Positions 1-7,027 are shown, counted from the first letter of the stretch. The stretch is DNA of 7,745 nt from Alphaproteobacteria bacterium (GCA_021732545.1 JAKFUW010000273.1:1-7745); one strand, 5' to 3'. The notes: generated from the letters alone by a model not told the origin. Numbers and translations are program-made.

Positions 1-17
1 GTGAACCAACCAACCAG

Positions 18-50
18 ACCCCGTCATTCGACGGGGTGACAGTCTTGGGG
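18..50. repeat. Palindromic repeat of the ACCCCG/CGGGGT family, copy 1
   Basis: A perfect 8-bp stem ACCCCGTC/GACGGGGT (18-25 with 30-37) closes on the loop ATTC. The 19 bases at 32-50 are the exact reverse complement of 6491-6509 (CCCCAAGACTGTCACCCCG), so stem and flank belong to one dispersed family. A third member is at 3231-3257. It lies just beyond the recR stop codon and could end the minus-strand transcript, but there is no T-tract on that strand, so a terminator role is only a guess. Confidence 0.75.
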
Positions 51-74
51 AATTTTAAAGTGAAACGACACTAT

Positions 75-662
75 CTAAAACGACAACCGTGCTTTGATGG
101 CTGCGCCGAGTGTGCCGTCATCAAGGTAATCGAGTTCGCCGCCGATGGGAATGCCTTGTGCGAGCTGCGAGATTTTCACATTCGAATCACTGAGCCTGTC
201 CATAATATAATGCGCGGTGGTCTGGCCCTCTACAGTGGCGTTGGTGGCTAAAATAACTTCCACGATCTCCCGTGATTGCGCGCGGCGCAACAGTGCCGGA
301 ATAGCAATGGCTTCCGGTCCTCTGCCATCAATCGCCGAAAGCGTGCCGCCCAGCACATGATAGCGCCCTTTAAACATGCGGCTGCGCTCAATTGCCCACA
401 GATCGGCCAGATCTTCCACCACGCATAAAATACTCGCATCGCGGCGATCATCGGTGCAAATTGCGCAGGGATTCTGGCTATCGAGATTACCACACACCGT
501 GCAGGTTTGCAGATGCTCCATCGCGTGTTGCATGGCGATGATCAGCGGGTGCATGAGCTGTTCTTTTTTGCGCACCAGTTGCAGCACCATGCGCCGCGCC
601 GAGCGCGGGCCAATGCCTGGCAGTTTGGTGAATTGTTGAATTAGTGCGTCGAGTGAGGACAT
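75..662 (-). CDS. recR: Recombination mediator protein RecR
   Basis: RecR works with RecF and RecO to load RecA on SSB-coated single-stranded DNA at gaps, as a ring-forming cytoplasmic DNA-binding protein. The 195-residue product is close to the family's usual length of about 200. An N-terminal helix-hairpin-helix (LPGIGPRSARR, about residues 14-24) is followed by a four-cysteine zinc finger (Cys54, Cys57, Cys66, Cys69). A Toprim domain starts near ILCVVEDLADL (about 78-88) and continues through HVLGG. The C-terminal part carries GIPIGGELDYLDDGTL, typical of RecR. It is the last gene of the minus-strand dnaX-ybaB-recR cluster. The ATG at 662 gives the expected N-terminus, but no Shine-Dalgarno is visible because an octamer repeat array begins within a few bases of the start; translation may depend on coupling or be leaderless-like. 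The stop is TAG. Confidence 0.97.
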   Translation of the reverse strand: MSSLDALIQQFTKLPGIGPRSARRMVLQLVRKKEQLMHPLIIAMQHAMEHLQTCTVCGNLDSQNPCAICTDDRRDASILCVVEDLADLWAIERSRMFKGRYHVLGGTLSAIDGRGPEAIAIPALLRRAQSREIVEVILATNATVEGQTTAHYIMDRLSDSNVKISQLAQGIPIGGELDYLDDGTLGAAIKARLSF

Positions 663-665
663 AGG

Positions 666-764
666 ACGAAATTACGAAAAGACGAAGACACGAAGGCACG
701 AGAATATAAAGGTAGACATTATTTTATTTCGTGTCTTCATGACTTCGTGCTTTCTTGTCTTCGT
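666..764. repeat. Inverted pair of five-unit octamer arrays filling the ybaB-recR gap
   Basis: Five consecutive octamers of the form ACGAARNN run from 666 to 705 (ACGAAATT, ACGAAAAG, ACGAAGAC, ACGAAGGC, ACGAGAAT). Five more run on the opposite strand from 764 back to 725 (ACGAAGAC, AAGAAAGC, ACGAAGTC, ATGAAGAC, ACGAAATA). The blocks can fold on each other: 681-701 pairs with 745-765 at 19 of 21 positions, one of the two exceptions being a G-T wobble, around a loop of about 43 bases. The array occupies nearly the whole intergenic space, from next to the recR start to next to the ybaB stop. Its function is unknown. Confidence 0.8.
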
Positions 765-767
765 CAA

Positions 768-1088
768 TTAAAACGGTAACTTCATGCCAGCGGGCAGTTT
801 CATGCCGCCGGTGACATCGCCCATGGCGCTTTGCATTTCGCTATCGGCTTTGTCTTTGGCATCGTTGTGCGCGGCGATGATCAAATCCTCCAACATATCT
901 TTTTCGGATGCATCCATAAGCGACGCATCGATGTTGATCGCAGTCATTTTGCCTTTACCCGTCAGGGTGAGTTTCACGGCACCGCCACCTGCTGCACCTT
1001 CAAATTCTTTGGCGTCCATTTGTGCCTGAAGTTGAGTGAGTTTAGTTTGCATATCTTGTGCTTGTTTCATCATTTTTTGAATGTTCAT
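768..1088 (-). CDS. ybaB: YbaB/EbfC family nucleoid-associated DNA-binding protein
   Basis: This is a small dimeric DNA-binding protein found between dnaX and recR in most bacteria and linked to nucleoid organisation and gene expression. The 106-residue product matches the family length (about 105-110). It opens with NIQKMMKQAQDMQTKLTQLQAQM (helical, coiled-coil-like), then EFEGAAGGGAVKLTLTGKGKMTAINID, the strand region typical of YbaB. It closes with a long helix and the characteristic GMKLPAGMKLPF tail. The start at 1088 is supported by a good Shine-Dalgarno: on the minus strand GGAGAA lies about 5 bases before the ATG. The stop TAA directly abuts the octamer repeat array that separates it from recR. 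The gap to dnaX upstream is about 46 bases and includes part of a 31-bp palindromic element. The DNA-binding role is known for the family, not visible here. Confidence 0.95.
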   Translation of the reverse strand: MNIQKMMKQAQDMQTKLTQLQAQMDAKEFEGAAGGGAVKLTLTGKGKMTAINIDASLMDASEKDMLEDLIIAAHNDAKDKADSEMQSAMGDVTGGMKLPAGMKLPF

Positions 1089-1109
1089 GATGGTTCTCCT
1101 ATGTTTGGT

Positions 1110-1134
1110 ATTCGCTCTGCGCTAGCGCAATCGC

Positions 1135-1140
<6 letters not shown>
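1110..1140. repeat. Diverged copy of the 31-bp palindromic element, overlapping the dnaX stop
   Basis: It aligns without gaps to the 31-bp element at 2954-2984 and to the reverse complement of 6516-6546, matching the latter at 24 of 31 positions. Six of the seven differences are C-to-T or G-to-A, which is what decay of an old GC-rich copy would look like. The core TGCGCTAGCGCA is a perfect 12-bp palindrome. The dnaX stop codon and its last sense codon lie inside it. Confidence 0.6.
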
Positions 1141-2859
<1,719 letters not shown>

Positions 2860-2864
2860 TTTAG

Positions 2865-2937
2865 TTTCCAGTTGCGGGTTGCGAGTTGCGAGCACAACAC
2901 GCTACCACTGACGACTGGCAACTGGCGACTGGCAACT
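2865..2937. repeat. Inverted pair of four-unit heptamer arrays upstream of dnaX
   Basis: Block one holds four heptamers at 2865-2892 (TTTCCAG, TTGCGGG, TTGCGAG, TTGCGAG). Block two holds four at 2910-2937 (GACGACT, GGCAACT, GGCGACT, GGCAACT). Read on the other strand, block two is AGTTGCC, AGTCGCC, AGTTGCC, AGTCGTC, the same unit as block one read as AGTTTCC, AGTTGCG, GGTTGCG, AGTTGCG. The two blocks are therefore inverted copies about a 17-base spacer and can form a hairpin in the dnaX leader. The unit nearest dnaX provides the GGAAA that may serve as its ribosome-binding site. Confidence 0.8.
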
Positions 2938-2953
2938 CTTTTTATTTTCCACG

Positions 2954-2984
2954 ACTCGCTCCGCGCTAACGCGACCGCTCGTGT
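2954..2984. repeat. 31-bp palindromic element directly 3' of the SRP RNA gene
   Basis: It is identical at 30 of 31 positions to the reverse complement of 6516-6546. The core CGCGCTAACGCG is flanked by imperfect inverted CTCGCTC/CCGCTCG arms. The copy begins only about 6 bases after the closing stem of the minus-strand SRP RNA, so its transcript may shape the RNA's 3' end. No T-tract follows on the minus strand. One frame reads TRAVALARSE across this element, and the same peptide appears at 6516-6546, which creates spurious reading frames. Confidence 0.85.
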
Positions 2985-2989
2985 GGGAG

Positions 2990-3079
2990 TGGCTGGCGGA
3001 CGACCCGATGCGATATTCACTTGGGCTGCTGCCTTTCGGCCCTGACCCCTTGAGCGAGTACACCGCCCGCCGCCAACCG
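2990..3079 (-). ncRNA. ffs: Small signal recognition particle RNA (4.5S RNA)
   Basis: The RNA binds the Ffh protein to form the SRP that delivers nascent membrane and secreted proteins to FtsY. On the minus strand, 3049-3023 reads as the invariant SRP domain IV: GGTCAGG, a GCC-GAAA-GGC tetraloop stem, then AGCAGCC. The ends close a helix: GGTTGGCGG (3078-3070) pairs with CCGCCAGCC (2999-2991), 9 pairs with one G-U. This gives about 90 bases, right for the short bacterial form. A promoter is correctly placed just upstream, with the expected start at about 3079-3080. It precedes dnaX on the same strand. Exact ends are inferred from the closing stem. The open reading frames across this stretch are artefacts. 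Confidence 0.92.
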
Positions 3080-3085
3080 AATGTA

Positions 3086-3115
3086 GCTATAGCGCCAAAA
3101 GGCCACAACTGCCAA
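3086..3115 (-). promoter_or_regulatory. Sigma70-type promoter for ffs
   Basis: On the minus strand TTGGCA (3115-3110) and TATAGC (3091-3086) are separated by 18 bases. The -35 matches 5 of 6 consensus bases and the -10 matches 4 of 6. The predicted start, about 7 bases after the -10, falls at the first base of the SRP RNA closing helix, which is good independent support. It may also serve dnaX-ybaB-recR. Confidence 0.65.
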
Positions 3116-3333
3116 GTGTTTTAACGCATTATGTGGGTGATGATGGGGCGCAGGTTGAATCGGGGATTAAATTGGGCTAGTGTCATTAGTAAATGATTGA
3201 AATGTGGTGCGTCTGATTCTTGTTTAGTTTGTCACCCCGTCATGAAGACGGGGTGACAGGTCCGGAGGATGTTCCATTCTTGGTTTTGCGAAACTTACGA
3301 TGACGGCTGAAAATAATAATAAAGGTTACATCT
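3116..3333. other. Intergenic leader upstream of ftsK
   Basis: No gene is recognisable here. It should hold the ftsK promoter; the best candidate is weak (TTGAAT at 3155-3160, 17 bases, TAGTGT at 3178-3183). Two GANTC sites (GAATC near 3157-3161, GATTC near 3215-3219) could be CcrM methylation sites. A short palindromic repeat lies at 3231-3257. A 13-codon frame (3300-3341) ends across the ftsK start. Confidence 0.5.
3231..3257. repeat. Palindromic repeat of the ACCCCG/CGGGGT family, copy 2
   Basis: This is a perfect 11-bp stem GTCACCCCGTC/GACGGGGTGAC around the loop ATGAA. Its core is the same as the copy at 18-40, with a different loop. It lies about 77 bases before the ftsK start and probably within its leader. 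No T-tract follows, so it is not a standard terminator. Confidence 0.85.
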
Positions 3334-5724
3334 ATGGCTAAACGACCCGTCGCTAATAAGCGCCCTGCACCGCGCGCAACGGCCAAACCTGCCCGCCCTG
3401 AATCCGCCTATCAGCGCTTTTTTAAAAGCCGTTTCCTTGAAGTGTTGGGTTTTGGCCTGATGGCCGTGGCTGTGGCGGTTGCTGCATCGCTCGTCACCCA
3501 TCATTCGGGCGATCCGTCATTTAATCGCAGCGGCTATGATTCGCTTGAAAATGTGCTGGGCATAATGGGTGCCTACAGCTCGGATGTGTTGTTGCAAACG
3601 GTGGGGATTGCTGCGGCTTTGATGGTGGTGTGCCTGCTTAGTTGGGGCTGGCGCCTGATGAGCAAGCAGCATGTGCGCGGCTGGTGGATTCGGGTGAGCG
3701 CGATGCTGGGGGCGTTGATTAGCGTGTCGGCGCTGATGGCCTATTTGCCCGCATGGCCAACCTGGTCGATTGCGACGGGTTTAGGCGGCTCGATCGGGAT
3801 GGTAGTGCAAAGCAAGCTAGGGGGCCTGATTACCGATTATGGCGTGATTGCGGTGATGGTGCTGATGAGCGCGGCGTTGCTGCCACTAGCGATTGGTTTG
3901 CGCCGCAAAGAATGGGTGATGTTAGCAGTGATGTTCAGCATGATTGCGCAAGGATTTTGGCGCGTGATGAGGTTGATTGGTCAAGCGCTGCGCGGGTCAT
4001 CCTCGCGGGATGAAGAAGAGGATGAGCTGGATGAAGAAGATGAAAAACCAAGCCGTTTGGGTCGTGGTCGCGCGCAACTTCGCTCACCCGACGCCGCGCC
4101 CAAGCTGCATGTGAAAAAGATTGCTGCCAGAAAATTGGTGGATGATGACGATGACGAGGTGGCGGATTTTATTCCGGCGGCCAAAGCCACCCAAAGCTCG
4201 TTCGATTTGCGCGGCAGTTACGAAGGCTTTGAACTGCCCGATGTGGAATTGCTCAGCAAGGCATCTGCAAAGAACAAAAAGAAAAAAGTCAGCGAATCGT
4301 CACTCTCGCAAAATGCCGAATTGCTGGAAAAAACACTGGGCGATTTTGGCGTGAAAGGCGAAATCACCCGCGTGCGCCCAGGCCCCGTGGTTACGCTCTA
4401 TGAACTCGAACCGTCGGCTGGAACCAAATCATCGCGGGTGATTGGATTGGCAGATGATATTGCGCGCTCGATGAGTGCGATTTCGGCGCGGATTGCGGTG
4501 GTGCCTGGTAAAAATGCGCTGGGCATCGAGATGCCAAATGTGGACCGCGAAACGGTCTATTTGCGCGAAATGTTTGAACATGAAACCTATAAAAATACTC
4601 AGGCTCGCTTGCCGCTTGTACTGGGCAAAGACATCAGCGGCGACCCGGTGATTGCGGATCTGGCGCGGATGCCGCATTTGCTGGTGGCGGGAACGACCGG
4701 TTCGGGAAAATCGGTGGCGATCAACACGATGATCATGTCGCTGGTCTATCACCTGACGCCTGAGCAATGTAAGTTCATCATGATTGACCCCAAAATGCTG
4801 GAACTATCAGTCTATGATGGAATTCCGCATTTGCTCTCGCCCGTAGTGACTGAGCCGGGTAAGGCGGTGGTGGCGCTGAAATGGACGGTGAAAGAAATGG
4901 AAAACCGTTATCGCCTGATGTCGAACCTTGGCGTGCGCAACATCGATAATTATAATAAACGCGTCAAAGATGCTGAGAAAAAAGGCGAGGAACTCTTTCG
5001 CACCGTGCAAACGGGTTTCGACCCCAACACCGGCAAACCGATCATGGAAAAAGTGGCGATTGATATGAACCCGCTGCCCTTTATTGTGGTGGTGGTCGAT
5101 GAAATGGCCGATTTAATGTTGGTTGCGGGCAAAGACATCGAAACCTCGGTGCAACGCTTGGCACAGATGGCGCGTGCGGCGGGGATTCATATTATCATGG
5201 CGACGCAGCGGCCTTCGGTGGATGTGATAACGGGCGTCATCAAAGCTAACTTCCCCACGCGAATTTCATTCCAAGTGACGTCAAAAATTGATAGCCGCAC
5301 CATTTTGGGCGAGCAAGGCGCTGAGCAATTATTAGGCGCCGGCGATATGCTTTATATGGCGGGTGGCGGGCGCATTCAGCGGGTGCATGGGCCGTTTATT
5401 GCTGATAAAGAAGTCGAAACCATTGTGTCGTTCCTGAAAACTCAGGGCGAACCGATCTATGTGGAAGATGTCACCAAAGAGGAAGAAGAGCTTGAGTTTG
5501 GTGGTGCAGGCGATGGCGAAGATGGCGATGACCGCGTGTTGTTCGATCAAGCGGTGCAAATAGTTTTGCGTGACCAGAAGGCTTCGACTAGCTATATACA
5601 ACGCAAACTCAAAATAGGATATAACCGTGCTGCACGCCTTATCGATCAAATGGAAGAAGAAGGCATCGTGGGTCAAGCCAACCATGTGGGCAAGCGCGAA
5701 GTGCTGCACCGCCATGCTTCGTAA
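3334..5724 (+). CDS. ftsK: DNA translocase FtsK
   Basis: FtsK is a septum-anchored hexameric motor that pumps DNA during division and activates XerCD at dif to resolve chromosome dimers. The 796-residue product has about five N-terminal membrane segments (roughly 35-54, 83-107, 122-140, 169-189, 194-211). A short, very acidic linker (about 225-243, rich in Asp and Glu) follows, with a second DDDDDE patch near 270. The motor has Walker A GTTGSGKS (453-460), Walker B VVVVDEMADL (D589, E590), and the highly conserved stretch MATQRPSVDVITGVIKANFPTRISFQV. The winged-helix gamma domain begins near 733 (LFDQAVQIVLRDQKASTSYIQRKLKIGYNRAARLID) and would read KOPS sequences. The start has AAAGG 8 bases upstream. 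The linker is short compared with E. coli FtsK, as in many alphaproteobacterial members. lolA follows with its frame already open inside the ftsK end. Confidence 0.98.
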   Translation: MAKRPVANKRPAPRATAKPARPESAYQRFFKSRFLEVLGFGLMAVAVAVAASLVTHHSGDPSFNRSGYDSLENVLGIMGAYSSDVLLQTVGIAAALMVVCLLSWGWRLMSKQHVRGWWIRVSAMLGALISVSALMAYLPAWPTWSIATGLGGSIGMVVQSKLGGLITDYGVIAVMVLMSAALLPLAIGLRRKEWVMLAVMFSMIAQGFWRVMRLIGQALRGSSSRDEEEDELDEEDEKPSRLGRGRAQLRSPDAAPKLHVKKIAARKLVDDDDDEVADFIPAAKATQSSFDLRGSYEGFELPDVELLSKASAKNKKKKVSESSLSQNAELLEKTLGDFGVKGEITRVRPGPVVTLYELEPSAGTKSSRVIGLADDIARSMSAISARIAVVPGKNALGIEMPNVDRETVYLREMFEHETYKNTQARLPLVLGKDISGDPVIADLARMPHLLVAGTTGSGKSVAINTMIMSLVYHLTPEQCKFIMIDPKMLELSVYDGIPHLLSPVVTEPGKAVVALKWTVKEMENRYRLMSNLGVRNIDNYNKRVKDAEKKGEELFRTVQTGFDPNTGKPIMEKVAIDMNPLPFIVVVVDEMADLMLVAGKDIETSVQRLAQMARAAGIHIIMATQRPSVDVITGVIKANFPTRISFQVTSKIDSRTILGEQGAEQLLGAGDMLYMAGGGRIQRVHGPFIADKEVETIVSFLKTQGEPIYVEDVTKEEEELEFGGAGDGEDGDDRVLFDQAVQIVLRDQKASTSYIQRKLKIGYNRAARLIDQMEEEGIVGQANHVGKREVLHRHAS

Positions 5725-6490
5725 ATGGTTTGATGCGTTGGCGAAAACGACATGTTCCTTCGTCTGTGCTGCTCACGCACATTTAAAGTGCGCTGCGCTG
5801 CTCGCCTCGGATACATGTCGTTTTCGCCAACGCCTGAAACCATTTACACAATCGTCTTTGCGAGGAGCCCGAAGGGCGACGCGGCAATCCATTATATTTA
5901 TCATTCTGTTGGTTGCTGTAGTGCCTGCCCACGCCGCCGACCAAACCGCCACCCTCAAGCGCGTGGAAAGCTACCTCAACTCCATCACTACCATGACCGC
6001 AAAGTTCAATCAGATTGACCCCGAGGGTGCGCTCACGTCAGGCAAAATGTTCCTCAAACGCCCGGGCAAAATGCGCTGGCAATATAATCCGCCAACTCCG
6101 GTGCTGATGGTCTCTTCCGGTGACCAACTCACCTATTATGATTATGAGCTAGACCAACTCAACCAGATCCCGCTCGATGATTCGCTGGCTGGGTTTCTGG
6201 CGCGGCCTAAAATCAAACTCACCGATAAATCCCTTAAAATCTCGAATGTGATCGCCCAAGCCAATGCCATCCGCCTGACCATCACGCAGGTGAATAAGCC
6301 CGATGAAGGCACGCTCACGCTTGAATTATCGGATAACCCATTAAAAATTAATAATTTTATCATATCGGATGCCAATGACCGTAGCACGTCGGTTCAGCTT
6401 CAAGGTGCCCGTTTCGGTGACCCAATCGCTGATGAATTGTTTGTGTTTGATAATCCGCGCAAAAACCGCGCCCGAAAATATCGCAAGTAA
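5714..6490 (+). CDS. lolA: Outer-membrane lipoprotein carrier protein LolA
   Basis: LolA is the periplasmic chaperone that takes lipoproteins from LolCDE and carries them to the outer membrane. The mature part is typical: TMTAKFNQIDPEGALTSGKM, then FLKRPGKMRWQYNPPTPVLM, YYDYELDQLNQIPL and a C-terminal ELFVFDNPR. A signal sequence is clear: Arg-rich region, hydrophobic IIFIILLVAVV, then PAHA before ADQ, leaving about 184 mature residues. The start is uncertain. The ATG at 5714 overlaps the ftsK stop and gives 258 residues, but places 48 repeat-encoded residues before the signal peptide. A TTG at 5858 gives 210 residues with a textbook 26-residue signal peptide but lacks a Shine-Dalgarno. I list the ATG as the only ATG in frame beyond the ftsK core. 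The ftsK-lolA pairing is common in Alphaproteobacteria. A 123-bp hairpin and a second palindromic repeat lie inside this 5' part. Confidence 0.9.
   Translation: MLRKWFDALAKTTCSFVCAAHAHLKCAALLASDTCRFRQRLKPFTQSSLRGARRATRQSIIFIILLVAVVPAHAADQTATLKRVESYLNSITTMTAKFNQIDPEGALTSGKMFLKRPGKMRWQYNPPTPVLMVSSGDQLTYYDYELDQLNQIPLDDSLAGFLARPKIKLTDKSLKISNVIAQANAIRLTITQVNKPDEGTLTLELSDNPLKINNFIISDANDRSTSVQLQGARFGDPIADELFVFDNPRKNRARKYRK
5723..5845. repeat. 123-bp near-perfect inverted repeat at the ftsK-lolA junction
   Basis: The 33-base arms 5723-5755 and 5813-5845 match as inverted copies at 31 of 33 positions, the differences being at the 10th and 12th bases. The 57-base interior is itself partly self-complementary and folds toward a central GCAC-ATTTAAA-GTGC. 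The element begins within the ftsK TAA stop. It has no T-tract and encodes no protein of its own, so it resembles a small non-autonomous palindromic repeat unit (MITE- or REP-like) rather than a standard terminator. The lolA frame runs through it without a stop. Confidence 0.9.
5853..5892. repeat. TTGCGAG...GCAATCC palindromic repeat inside the lolA 5' region
   Basis: TTGC (5858-5861) and GCAA (5884-5887) bound an inner stem GCCC-GAA-GGGC (5867-5877). This layout, TTGCGAG followed by a GC-rich core and GCGGCAATCC, is a dispersed-repeat type I recognise from many bacterial genomes. In the lolA frame it reads SLRGARRATRQSI, which forms the positively charged start of the signal peptide. I see only this one copy in the window. 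Confidence 0.65.
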
Positions 6491-6609
6491 CCCCAAGACT
6501 GTCACCCCGCATATTACACGAGCGGTCGCGCTAGCGCGGAGCGAGTGGAATTAGTTGCGGGGTCTCCATCCGGCTGCGGGGGATGCCGCAACAAGTGCGG
6601 CAAGACAGT
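6491..6609. repeat. Composite palindromic repeat downstream of lolA with a nested element
   Basis: CCCCAAGACTGTCACCCCG (6491-6509) is the family flank also found inverted at 32-50. Its stem ACCCCGCA (6504-6511) pairs with TGCGGGGT (6556-6563), but the loop is 44 bases long instead of 4-5 and contains the 31-bp element at 6516-6546. A second hairpin, TGCCGCA-ACAAG-TGCGGCA (6584-6602), is a related unit in inverted orientation. The whole is bounded by ACTGTC (6498-6503) and GACAGT (6604-6609). Confidence 0.75.
6516..6546. repeat. 31-bp palindromic element, copy nested in another repeat
   Basis: The reverse complement matches 2954-2984 at 30 of 31 positions, the single change making the core CGCGCTAGCGCG a perfect 12-bp palindrome. 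It sits wholly inside the loop of the ACCCCGCA/TGCGGGGT stem. Confidence 0.85.
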
Positions 6610-6640
6610 TAAGAATCAGTAGTCGTTTCTATCCACACCC

Positions 6641-6665
6641 TTTATTATTCATCAAACTGTCACAC
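6641..6665. promoter_or_regulatory. PhoB-box-like sequence, direct repeat copy 1
   Basis: The core CATCAAACTGTCACAC is part of 25 bases that recur at 7701-7725 with one mismatch. TATTCAT-CAAA-CTGTCAC resembles the Pho box (two CTGTCAT-type heptamers 4 bases apart): the second heptamer is good, the first matches 4 of 7. It lies 68-92 bases before the start of the DUF1150-like gene. A possible -10 (TGCAAT, 6676-6681) lies 12 bases after it. Phosphate control is an inference. Confidence 0.4.
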
Positions 6666-6698
6666 ACAAAGGTGCTGCAATGCGCTATTCTACATTTA

Positions 6699-6713
6699 TT
6701 AACAAATCATTAA
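6699..6713 (+). promoter_or_regulatory. Candidate CtrA binding site (TTAA-N7-TTAA)
   Basis: TTAA (6699-6702) and TTAA (6710-6713) are spaced by exactly seven bases, the consensus for the alphaproteobacterial cell-cycle regulator CtrA. It lies 20 bases before the start at 6733. The stretch is A/T-rich, so a chance match is possible. Confidence 0.35.
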
Positions 6714-6732
6714 AAAAACAGGATAGGGACCT

Positions 6733-6948
6733 ATGACCATTTCAGCAGAACATGAAGTAATTTCCGACATGATTATGTCGATGATGGGTGTGGATCGTCT
6801 GGCCTATGTAAAGTCGGTGCACGATGAAGACGACACCTATTATGCGGTCTATGCCGCAGACGGCACCCGCCTTGCAACCTTCGATTGCCGCGACGAAGCC
6901 TTCTGCACCGTCCGCAAGCACAATCTCACTCCGGTGAGCATTCACTAA
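6733..6948 (+). CDS. DUF1150-like small protein
   Basis: The 71-residue protein has no signal peptide or membrane segment. From memory it fits the DUF1150 family of small alphaproteobacterial proteins: LAYVKSV near residues 23-29, then YYAVYAADGTRLATFDCRDEAF (about 36-57), and a terminal LTPVSIH like the family's VSVH ending. The family's function is unknown; in other alphaproteobacteria I recall it beside a small heat-shock protein gene, which is not present here. AGGA (6720-6723) lies 9 bases before the ATG, with a second purine stretch AGGGA closer. The upstream region holds a PhoB-box-like sequence and a CtrA-type site, so it probably has its own promoter. The gap to the next gene is 84 bases on the same strand, with no obvious terminator between them. 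Confidence 0.75.
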   Translation: MTISAEHEVISDMIMSMMGVDRLAYVKSVHDEDDTYYAVYAADGTRLATFDCRDEAFCTVRKHNLTPVSIH

Positions 6949-6994
6949 ACACACTATTTCCATCTTCGCTCTTTAAGTTGAGGTAGGCACGCTC

Positions 6995-7027
6995 TATATA
7001 AGGGGTAGTTTAACCCTGACGATGGAG
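6995..7027 (+). promoter_or_regulatory. Possible -10 element and ribosome-binding site for the GST-like gene
   Basis: TATATAAG (6995-7002) is a good -10 candidate, but I find no matching -35 at the usual spacing (TTTAAG at 6972-6977 is weak). GGAG (7024-7027) lies five bases before the ATG at 7033 and fixes that start. Confidence 0.35.

Noticed and set aside
666..764. CRISPR array
   Set aside because: Units are 8 bases with no spacers, and the two blocks are inverted; no cas genes are present.
2860..2895. Longer DnaX start adding MLATRNPQLETK
   Set aside because: The extra residues are translated heptamer repeat, and the family N-terminus begins at MSTPYRVLARKYRP.
3116..3230. dif site near ftsK
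   Set aside because: A CGCATTATG fragment is present, but the full paired XerC/XerD arms are not.
3231..3257. Intrinsic terminator
   Set aside because: The stem is strong but there is no T-tract on either strand, and matching copies elsewhere show that it is a dispersed repeat.
5752..6018. 88-residue frame inside the ftsK-lolA junction
   Set aside because: It is built from the hairpin and runs out of frame into lolA, with no recognisable protein signature.
6369..6554. Plus-strand reading frame ending in TRAVALARSEWN
   Set aside because: It overlaps the lolA C-terminus out of frame and runs into the same 31-bp repeat; the shared peptide is a repeat artefact, not homology.
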